Positions 55,975 through 64,000 of a DNA stretch of 64,000 nt are shown here, piece by piece. Each line of letters starts with the position of its first letter. The first letter of the stretch is position 1. Position numbers and translations under genes: made by a program. The notes beneath the pieces are model-generated. The model had not been told where the DNA came from. It saw only the letters and a list, made by a program, of their open reading frames with translations, and ran no database searches. This stretch comes from Vanrija pseudolonga (lineage: Eukaryota > Basidiomycota > Tremellomycetes > Trichosporonales > Trichosporonaceae), in contig NC_085852.1 of NCBI RefSeq assembly GCF_020906515.1, forward strand, positions 682,001-746,000, read 5' to 3'.

Positions 55975-56476
55975 AAAGGCCTGGTATGGTTGTGCCCCCT
56001 CCCTCTCTTTGTAGTATAGATCTTCTCTCCCACGGTTACGACGACGACGACGACGACTCTTGAACTCGAGGACATTGTACCACCCCCTTCGAGAAGTAGG
56101 CCTCGAATCGTGGATGGTTGTTTGCTGGTCGTGTTTGCCGCGTGCGGCTTGCCGTGCCCCGATTCCCTCCCTCCCTGGCGGATACCCACTTTCCCTTAAT
56201 CGTTGCTCGGGTTCGCGCTTTGACGGACGGTTTGTACGGCTTGTAGTCGAGCAGATGTCACAGTGCGCGGTGTGTGTGGGGGTGGCAATGGTGCAGAGGT
56301 GTGGGTGTCGGTGTGGATTGTGGAAGTGTCGATTCGCCACATGGAGGCAACGGACGTAAATGTCAGTCAGGAGATGGTGCACGCGCCCAAACCACCACCG
56401 ACCACCACGACAACGACCACAAAGTCGTCCCAAGCGCGCGACTTGCAACTCGACACATTCAACCACCACCATCACA
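55975..56476. promoter_or_regulatory. Intergenic region before prefoldin subunit 3
   Basis: About 500 bases between two plus-strand genes, with the upstream gene's 3' end and the prefoldin promoter. A GAC repeat-like patch near 56040-56058 is the only simple sequence. No other gene was seen. Confidence 0.4.
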
Positions 56477-57561
56477 ATGGCGTCGGCATCGTCGTCCAAG
56501 CGGATGGAGCTGAACCCGCGCGGTATCCCCCGCGCTCCCTTCGTCGTGAGTGCGGCGGCGGCGCTAGCTCTCACAGAGCCATCGCTAACGACCTCGCGCA
56601 GGACAATGTCGAGGAGTACGTCGGGGGCAAGGACGCCGACGTCGAGAGCGTGATCAAAAAGTTCCAAGAGACGAGCGCGTGCGTACCAGCTTGTGCTCCC
56701 GCGTGCGCGGACGCGCGCTGACGCACGCACAGGAAATACCGCTACATGGAGCTCAACCTGCAGCAGCGGCGCAAGGCTTTGCTGGCCAAGATCCCCGACA
56801 TTGAGCAGACGCTGAGCGTGGTCAACTTTCTCGCCGCGCGGCGGCGGAAGGCGGCGGGCGAGGCCGAGCCTGAGGAGGACGAGGCAAAGGACTCGGACGA
56901 CGAACTCGACGACCTGCTTGATGGCGACGAGGACGAGGACAAGAAGGACGAGCCCCTCACGACCCTGTTCGAGCTCAACGACACGCTGTTCGCGCAGGCG
57001 CAGGTGAACGAGACGGGCGAGGTCGGCCTGTGGCTTGGTGTGAGTGCGACGTGGCCGAGGTGCAGCGCGCAGCGCTGCGGCGAGGCATGCAACGGGCGGA
57101 CGGTCCGGCAGCGGGCCGAGCTCGAGCGAGCAGCGCGAAACGACGGCACGAACCAGTGCTCACGCCCCAGGCCAACACCATGCTCATGTACCCCCTCGCC
57201 GAGGCGTCCGAGCTGCTGTCGGGCAAGCTGTCGTCGGCGAAGAAGTCGCTCGCCGACGCGGTCGAGGACCTCGAGTGGATCCGCGAGCAGGTGACCGTCA
57301 TGGAGGTCAACTTTGCGCGCGTGCACAATGTGAGTGGAGTCGAGCATGGCTGCGCAGCAGCCGTGCGAGGGCGCCCCGGAGGGTGTGTGGGGCTGTGTGT
57401 GGGCTGCCGTCAACTAGCCCAGCCCCACCCCACCCCCGCCCCCCGCGTTAGCTCACTGCGCTCGCTAACGATACCAGTGGGACGTCAAGCGCAGGCGCGA
57501 CCGCCGCGAGCAGGAGAGCCTCCTCACGGGCGGCAAGGACGACGAGAGCGACAAGGAGTAG
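56477..57561 (+). CDS. PAC10: Prefoldin subunit 3 (VBP1/Pac10)
   Basis: Alpha-type subunit of the jellyfish-shaped prefoldin complex, which hands nascent actin and tubulin to the CCT chaperonin. The start is the ATG at 56477 (MASASSSKRMELNPRGIPRA). Short introns join DNVEEYVGGKDADVESVIKK, a main exon and the last two exons. Conserved segments are YRYMELNLQQRRKALLAKIP, IPDIEQTLSVVNFL, LFELNDTLFAQAQV, GEVGLWLGANTMLMYPLAEA, and KKSLADAVEDLEWIREQVTV with NFARVHNWDV, matching the two coiled-coil arms around a beta-hairpin. An acidic insert of about 35 residues (EPEEDEAKDSDDELDDLL) lies between the arm and the hairpin. The C-terminus is basic-acidic (RRRDRREQE to SDKE). The stop is at 57559-57561. 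Confidence 0.93.
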
Positions 57562-57699
57562 CGCGGCGGCGGCGACAGCAGCGGCGTCGACGGAGGCGGC
57601 ACCACACATCATGCATATATGCCAAGGTACTGGCGCTTCAAGGGTCGCGGACTCTCCCCCTCAGGCCGCCTCGTGCAGACTGACGCACTCACGCCCCAC

Positions 57700-58260
57700 T
57701 CACACCGCCTCGTCGTTGAGGCTGCGCGCGTACTCGACGAGCTTCTTGCGCACGTTGCGCCGGTTATCCGCGAGCTGCGACGTGACCTGGGTACGGGAGA
57801 GGCCGGTCTGGGGGCGTCAGCGCTGCTGACCTCGCCTACTCCTACTCGTACCCACCTCGGCGGCAATGGCGCCAATGTCGCTCAGTGCGGCCACAGCGCC
57901 GCGGAGCACGATCATCTCGGCGAGGCGCGCCTTTGCGAGCGACGGGATGCGCGCGTGCGACGGCGCCGAGGAGGCCTTGCGCCGCTTGTTGTTGGGCGAG
58001 GTGGTTGGCTTGGTGGGGCTCGTCGTCGTCGGCTTCTTGGCCGCCGTGGCGGGCTTGGACTGGGGCCTGGGGCCGGTCGTTGCGGCCATCGGGGCGGACG
58101 TGCGGCTGGTCGCTGCCTGGCCGACCTTGCAGCGCTTGGTGTAGCCCGAGGCGCGGCTCGAGTCCGAGACCATGACGACGGACCCAGAGTCCGAGTCGGC
58201 GTAGCTCGCGCTCGAACTCGAGCTCGACGAGCTGTTACTGTCGAGATAACGCTTTGCCAT
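57700..58260 (-). CDS. Small basic protein with C-terminal HTH/homeodomain-like region
   Basis: Not assigned to a known family. Exon 1 starts at the ATG 58260-58258 (MAKRYLDSNSSSSSSSSAS), and a short intron with a GTGGGT donor separates exon 2, which ends at 57700. The first 100 residues are Ser-, Thr-, Pro- and Lys-rich with KRRK nuclear-localisation-like motifs. The last 65 residues form three predicted helices: LAKARLAEMIVLRGA, SDIGAIAAETGLS and RTQVTSQLADNRRNVRKKL. The spacing and the NRR-x3-KK ending resemble a homeodomain recognition helix, but the usual Trp-Phe is replaced by Gln-Leu and one residue is inserted. It may be a DNA-binding regulator, an inference only. The gene converges with prefoldin subunit 3. 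Confidence 0.55.
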
Positions 58261-59001
58261 CGTGGTGGTGATGTAGCGAGGTGAGGGTGAGGGTGAGAGG
58301 AAGGCGAGTCAGACAGCCCAACATTTGTATGCCTGCCGTCAGCCTCCCCCTGGCGTCGCTCGACGGCACACTCTGCACCCCCGTCTGGCACACGATCGTC
58401 TGCTTCTCAAGCCACGCTCCATCGTGTCGTCAGCAGCCCCACGGCGCACGCCCCTGACGTGCCAGACCCGTCGCGACACACACGGCGTTCACTCTCGCAA
58501 CGCCCGTCGATCTGCCGGCATCAGCGTGTCCGTCATCAGCGTGTGGGTATGTGCGTTTGACACATTGCCTCCCCCGTCCTCGCCCGCTCGGCTTCGCCTC
58601 GCGGCCTCGCGGCTCAAACAAACTACCATGCACCAGATCAAGGCTACTACAAAGCCTCTCTACCCTACTACTCTTTCAAACTCCTAGGCTATATCTGGGA
58701 GGCCTCCAGGCTCCCCCAGGGCCAGTTACACTACTCTTGACGACCTCGGTCGTGATATGTTGCAGATGCTGGTTCGGGCACTTGATGCGGAAGGGGCGGC
58801 GATATTCGTCCTTGGACGACAGGGCGCGGCCGTGACATGCTGGTGAAGAAGGGGAAATATGCTGAATGGCGATTCTTGACGGGGGGCGGCGGGGGCGAGG
58901 GGTGGGGGGAAGGGGTGTGGTCGGGGACGTGTCGGGGAACGGAAGAGGTGTGTATTCTTCAATCAAATCGTAAAGAATGCCGGGGTATCAATGGGTTTTC
59001 T
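58261..59001. promoter_or_regulatory. Intergenic region between KAP95 and the HTH-like gene
   Basis: About 740 bases with the KAP95 3' end at its right and the HTH-like gene promoter at its left. Short plus-strand frames have no family features. No RNA gene was recognised. Confidence 0.4.
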
Positions 59002-61972
59002 CTACTTGGAGAGATCCCGGATGGTTCGCTGCGCGTACGCCGCGTTGGACCGCGACTGCTTTGAAGCACCGCGTTGGCGGCCAACCTGGATGGCCGACTG
59101 AACCCACTCCTGGAGCAGCTCGTCGCGGACAGCTCCCTTGTAGGTGTCTCCAAAGTCACCAATGAGACCCAGAGCGGCGGCAACAAACTCCTCAGTGCGC
59201 TCCTCTTCGCCCAGGCACTGGCGGAGGAAGTTGAGAATGCCGGGAACGAACTGAAGGAACGGAGTGGGGTCCGAACCCTTGAGGCCGTTGAGGATGCCAA
59301 TGAAGGCATCGACAATCGCCTCGCGCATGGTCCAGACGAACTCGTTGAGCGCAATGTCGGTAGCAGACGACGCAGTGTTGCCGGCCTGCGACAAGATGTT
59401 CATAGTCGTGTCGAGGAAGGGAACGAATGCGGGGCCAATAGCCAGGGCGACCTCACCAATGGCAGTGATGGCCGTAGGCTTGACCTGGCGCTGGATAACA
59501 GGGCTGCGGAGGATGTCGATCAGAGAGACCATGGTGCGCTCAGCGTAGGGCACAAGACCCTCGCCAATCGAGCGAGCAACGTCAGAAACGCAGTAGACGG
59601 CCGCCTGGACAACCTGGTAGTCCTCGAAGACGGTGAGCGCCTGGAAGAGGAAGGGAGCGAATGCCTCCATGTACTTGAGGAAGCCACCCTCGAGAGCGCC
59701 AGCCAGGGCACCGACAGTCGCAAGGGCGTCCTCGAGAACACCACCGTGCTTGGCCGAGCTCGAGATGACAGTGAGCAGGTTGGTCATGATGCGGTCGGCG
59801 TAAGGGGCAACGAGGGCAGGCGACTTGTGGATGAACGACTGGAGAACAACGCAAATGTTGATCTGCATGTCGTTCCAGTTGTTGCGGTCGTCCATGCCGA
59901 GGAGCTGGTTCTGCATGCCGATAAGGGCCTCCTGGCGGCCAAGGATGGCAACAGCAACCTGCTCAACAATGGGCAGAGTGTCGGCAGCCGAGCACGAGAT
60001 GAAGGTCGAGATGGTCTGGTAGGCGGCCGAGCGGCAGTTGGACTCATTGCTGGGCTGCTCCGAAACGGGCATGAGGGCCTTGAACACGCCCTCGTAGTAG
60101 ACCGACATGGGCGAGGTGGGCGGCTCGTCGCCAAAGTCACCCGCAGGCAGGAGCTGCGAGACAAGGTTGTTGAGGGCCGAGCAGCACGAGTTGACAATAC
60201 GGGCAGAGCTGCTCAGGCCCATGACGAGGGCAGTAACAAGGCTCTGGAGGTGCATGCTCGAGTCGATGACGTCGAGCATGAGCTCAGTGATCTTGGACAG
60301 CGTCCAGGCGACCGAGTCACGGACGTGGATGTCGGGGTCGTTCTGGAGCATACCGATTAAGGCACCAAGCGCCTGGGTAACCAGAGGCGCGAGGGTGGTC
60401 GAGTCGGGGCCGTCAAGAATCGAGCCAAAGGCCATGACGGCGGCCTCACGGTGCTGCCACTCGGGGCGACGGATACCAGCCTCGACGAAGGGAACAACGG
60501 GCTGGACGATGGCGTCGCCGACGTTGCGGGCGAGCAGCTCGAGACACGAAGCGGCAGCCATCGACTTGGTCCACTCGTCCTCGTCAGCGTCCTCCTCCTG
60601 CTGCTGGAGCAGCTCGAGCAGCACAGGCAGAATCTCATTTAAGGCCATCTTGGCAAAGTGCTTGGACTCGATGGCGGGCTCCTCTCCGTAGCTGAGGGCC
60701 TGATGTCGTCAGCCTTCGGTCTGGGTTTGCTCGCTTACCTCCTGGGCCTCGATGCCAATCTCAATCTCCTCCTCGCAGACAGTCGACCAGAACTCGATAG
60801 CCTGGAGGGCGACACGCTCCTCGGGGTTCTTCATGCCCATGATGGTCAACTGGACGATGTTAGCACTGCTTCAAAAGTTGTCACTCAGCTCGACTCACTC
60901 CGAACAGAGCGCGCTCCATGTAGAACTCCATGTTCTCGTAGTACAGAGACATGATGCGGACCAGACACTCAAAGGCGCCGACCTGGACGGTGACCGACGA
61001 CGACTGAGTGGCCTCGCAGACGACCTGCATGATGTAGTTGCGCTCGCCCTGGATGTCAGTACAAGCTCAAACCTGGTCCACTCACCTCGCGCTCAAAGTT
61101 GTCGCGGATGAACTCGAGCGAGTTGTAAAGGGCGTTGATAGCAGCCGACTGGACATCGGTGCTGGGCTCCTCCTTGCGCGCACCCTGAACGACAGCGGTG
61201 AGGATCTCGTTCGAGCGAGCCGAAAGGAACTGGGGTTGCTGGAAGGGTCAACGGACGCTCAAGCAAACCAGAAAATACTCACGACAACCTCGCAGATGTA
61301 ACCAACGGCCTGGAGGGTGGCAACACGGAGGTGCGTGTTCTCCTGGTTCTGGACAAACTCGAGGAGCTGGCCGATGAGCTCTGGCCATCCGCCGTGAGGA
61401 AGTTCAATCGCGGCGATAGCAGCCACACCCTGGGCAGAGACCGACGCGGCCTGGTGAACAGCCGAGGCGAGCGACTGCAGGAGGGTGTGCTTGAGAGGGT
61501 TGCGGACGTCATCGGGAAGGCTCAGCCATCGTTCAGAGAGAGCGGGCTGGTTAACGGCGTCCTGAGAAACGAGGTGGTTAGCGCCCGAATAATTCCCGTT
61601 GCGCCGCTCCTCGCCTTCATGCATGACTTACTCGGGCTGAGAGAGCATTCTTGAATGCAAGACCTGCGGCCCTGCGGATGTGAGGAAGTGCCTGCTCGTT
61701 GGCAAGTTCTGTGGCCAAAGTGTGGAGGTAGGCGGGCTGTCAGGGAGGAAGGGAGGCATAGGGTCAGCGTCCAACACAACTGGTCAACAAATGCGGCCAC
61801 CAGCAGCCACCACTCACAAAGTTGTCCCTCTCAGCCGCCTCGAGCTGCTGAGTAGCCGTGTTACGAGTCGCCTCGTCTGGGACAGGTCAGCCATGGTGGC
61901 CATGGGTAGGCTTGTCGTCGCTTGTTACGCACCTTGGGAGAGGATATTGGAGAAAAGGGTGGCAACGTCCAT
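59002..61972 (-). CDS. KAP95: Importin beta-1 subunit (karyopherin Kap95)
   Basis: Nuclear import receptor that binds importin alpha/cargo, nucleoporins and Ran-GTP. The start is the ATG at 61972-61970 ([13 protein letters not shown]), with small exons near 61860-61970 joined to [20 protein letters not shown]. Several short introns precede one long exon (60648-59002, about 549 codons). The all-HEAT-repeat structure is visible in [51 protein letters not shown], the acidic loop [20 protein letters not shown] that contacts Ran, and [15 protein letters not shown]. Downstream are [20 protein letters not shown] and [19 protein letters not shown]. The last residues are [11 protein letters not shown]. 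Total length of roughly 860 residues agrees with the family. Confidence 0.96.
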
Positions 61973-63354
61973 GTTTGTTAAGAGGTGTGTGTTGCCAGCG
62001 TGGGGTTTACGTTGTTGCCTATAGCAGATTTTTGGCAGCTGATTATAAGAAGAACGGGAGGGTGTCGGAGGGAGAGAGAGGGGGGGAGCGGGGAGGCTGT
62101 TGTTTGCGTTTGAGCAATAGCCGCGCTTGAGGTGTTGCCTATGAAAGAAAGAAGAAAAGAGGTCAGTGGTCGATTGTTGCGCAAAGGGGAGACCAAGTTG
62201 TCTTTGTGGTTTGTGGGCGGCAACGAGGCGACGTTGGGTGCGTGTAGCGGCGGCGTGGTGCGTGTGTGGCCGCAGCCAGGCAGCCAGGCAACCAGCCAGG
62301 CTTGCCAGGCCCGCCGTCAACCACAATACAACGCGCGCGCTCGCTTGCTCTGCTCTGCCTGGCTGGTTGGGGCCTGACTGCCAGGGCCCTGGGCAAGGGC
62401 AACGCAACAGTGACACAACGCGGCAAAGGAACACTGTGGATGCATTTTTTGCTCCCGCTAAACAGCTCTCTGCATTTCCCACACAAAGGAGTTTGAACCT
62501 GCAGTTGAGATCACGTGATGTGGGGGGAGTTCTGTATCAGCACCTGCCTTGTGTAAAATGCCACGTCATGCGACGATCCAAGCCTCTGCGTCATTAGCCT
62601 GAACGTCAGACTTGCGGCCGATTTTTCAATTCCGTCGCACCCGATGATTCAACAAACGGGCTGCTTGAATTTCGAACTGGGCCCAGGTCAAAGTGACGTC
62701 TGATTGGTCGATTGCCGACTGCTTAGCTGGCTTCTCGACTCGGCACAGCCGCCAAAGGGCAAGGCCGCGATGCCGTGCGCGACGTAGCTGGCTGGCTGGC
62801 TAAACCTGCGGAATCGGCGTTGGACTGGCTGGCTGGCTGGACAGAGAGAAGCATAGTAAGCCAAGTCCGCTCGCAGGCGGCCCGGCCTCGAGTCTCCCTT
62901 TGACGCGTCCCCCCTTGGCTCTCTGCGCCCCGCCGAGCCATTGCCCCGTTTGAAACCCGCGCGCTGTCCGCCCCGCTGAAATGCATCGGTCGTCACCCGC
63001 AGGGCCGCAGCGTTGCTTGACACTTTACTACGAGTCGAATTCTAATCTGCCTCGCTCGTTGCCCCCACCCAGCCAAGCCATTTTCTAACTCGGCGGCCCT
63101 TCTGACCCGGCCATCTTTGTTCCGACCAACCAATCTGTTTCCTTAAATATTCACACCACCAAAGGGAAAACTCACTTTCCCCCATCATCAACCACCACTA
63201 TCTCTACACGAGGACAGCTCTCTCTCGCTCTCTCTCACTCTCCACACATCGCCTGCAACACACACAAAACCAGACAAAAGCGGAATCACTGCAGCCCGCA
63301 CACACACATCTAAACTCTATCGCAACGCCCACCTCTTAAAACAAATCGATTAAA
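61973..63354. promoter_or_regulatory. Divergent promoter region KAP95 / LYS20
   Basis: 1.38 kb between head-to-head genes. It contains CTGG-type simple runs near 62790-62840 and a C/T-rich leader with CTCTCTC and ACACACA patches just before the LYS20 ATG (63150-63350). No clear Gcn4-type TGACTC site was found. No complete gene was recognised. Confidence 0.45.
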
Positions 63355-63522
63355 ATGTGCCCTCCCGAGGACAAGCCCGTCGCCAACGGCAACGAGGAGA
63401 TGGTTGCCATCGACCTTGCTTCGGCCGTCAAGACCAACGGCCACCTCAACGGCGGAGAGAAGGACAAGAAGGGCTTCTACAACCGCCCATCCGACTTTTT
63501 GAGCAACACGAGCAACTGGCAG
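63355..63522 (+). CDS. LYS20: Homocitrate synthase, first exon only
   Basis: Start of the gene for the first enzyme of the fungal alpha-aminoadipate lysine pathway (acetyl-CoA plus 2-oxoglutarate to homocitrate). The exon encodes 56 residues: MCPPEDKPVANGNEEMVAID, AVKTNGHLNG, and NRPSDFLSNTSNWQ. The last part matches the conserved lead-in to the catalytic DRE-TIM barrel (P-x-D-[FY]-LSN-x2-N-[FW], normally followed by IIESTLREGEQFA). The exon ends in phase 0 before GTGAGT at 63523. The catalytic exons lie beyond the window, so enzyme activity cannot be judged. The short Pro/Asn/Gly N-terminus lacks an obvious mitochondrial presequence. The identification rests on a short stretch and is good but not certain. 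Confidence 0.8.
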
Positions 63523-64000
63523 GTGAGTAGAGCTGCTTCGTTTTGAGAACGCGTAGTCGGTCGTGAGGGTCGGTGCCAAGAGCGGCTGCTCGTGCGAGCC
63601 AGTGTGCCCGTCCACTCGGGTGCATCTCGATCATCAATTCGACACTGGCCGCTCGCGAAGCATTTTAGAGGACGGGGTGCGGGCTGGTGTGTGAGATGGG
63701 GCGAGGTGATATGCGTCGGCAACCTGGGCAGTCAGTCACCTGGGGCTGCGCAGCCATAAGCTGCCTGCAACCCCGAACCACCTGTCCTTGCGCATCGCCG
63801 AGCAACCGTCTGCACTGTCTGCGTGGCAGTCACCTCGGCGTGCAGATTGTGTGTGCGCATGTCGCTCTGTATCTTTGCCGCATTGGCGCGGGCTCGCGAG
63901 GCACATGAAATGTGGAGCCGCGATACCAGAAGTCCGTCCCCACGGACTCTCGGATCAATCCCTGGCACTGGCTCCTTATCAGTCGCTTCTCGCACCCCTA
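63523..64000 (+). other. Long first intron of LYS20, open at the window end
   Basis: The donor GTGAGT lies at 63523 and no acceptor leading to the expected IIESTLREGE coding sequence appears before 64000, so the intron exceeds 478 bases. This is far longer than typical introns here. No snoRNA boxes or protein frame were recognised within it. Confidence 0.5.

Noticed and set aside
55012-56730. A 572-residue open frame on the minus strand opposite the mucin-like gene
   Set aside because: Composition is Val/Arg-rich and mirrors the Thr/Ser codons of the plus strand; no domain is visible and it runs past both gene ends.
59074-60360. A 428-residue plus-strand frame opposite KAP95
   Set aside because: Shadow of the importin beta exon: no start context, no domain, and the opposite strand is unmistakably Kap95.
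1-64000. Virus-like elements, transposons, CRISPR arrays and rRNA genes
   Set aside because: No reverse transcriptase, integrase, transposase or capsid motifs, terminal repeats, spaced repeat arrays or rRNA cores were noticed on either strand.

Overview
The window looks like nuclear DNA of a GC-rich basidiomycete yeast, most plausibly a Tremellomycete of the Trichosporonales. That placement is an inference from protein flavour and gene structure; no database search was possible. The supporting signs are tightly packed genes on both strands, several short GT-AG introns per gene (often 34-60 nt) with a CTGAC branch site about 8-15 nt before the acceptor, and typical fungal housekeeping proteins. 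No virus-like elements, transposons, rRNA genes or CRISPR arrays were recognised.

Layout. 1-8 kb: the 5' part of a NIMA-type kinase (minus), the ribosome-biogenesis helicase RRP3, a BTB protein and the nucleoporin NUP84 (minus). 8.8-17 kb: an ariadne-type RBR ubiquitin ligase, a DUF1308 protein, a coiled-coil protein (minus), the FHA protein PML1/SNIP1, and an unknown Cys/His-rich protein with a histidine-rich tail (minus). 17-27 kb: the Golgi CASP homologue COY1 (minus), the centrin-binding SFI1, the peroxisomal 2,4-dienoyl-CoA reductase SPS19, which ends in a PTS1 signal, and a TMEM41-like VTT membrane protein (minus). 27-42 kb: the splicing factors CUS1/SF3B2 and SNU66 (both minus), the mRNA exporter MEX67, a LIM-C1-RhoGAP protein and the elongation factor SPT4. 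42-48 kb: a possible proteasome-assembly chaperone (minus), CDP-DAG synthase CDS1 (minus), a spliced non-coding snoRNA host gene, and a GNAT acetyltransferase (minus). 49-64 kb: a beta carbonic anhydrase, MTFP1/MTP18 (minus), a Ser/Thr-rich single-span membrane protein, prefoldin subunit 3, a small HTH-like protein (minus), importin beta KAP95 (minus) and the first exon of homocitrate synthase LYS20, cut by the window end.

The most notable discovery is the locus at about 46.0-46.9 kb. It is a transcript with four short stop-rich exons separated by three unusually long introns. The middle intron contains a well-formed C/D box snoRNA. Its guide, placed next to box D, is complementary to 11 nt of 18S rRNA, and the box D+5 rule predicts methylation of the G equivalent to yeast Gm1126, which is the snR41 target. 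The two flanking introns carry weaker structured-RNA candidates.

Functionally, six genes within about 40 kb (RRP3, PML1, CUS1, MEX67, SNU66, SPT4) act in transcription, RNA processing or export. Two of the pairs among them (CUS1/MEX67 and SNU66/SPT4) are head-to-head with short shared promoters.
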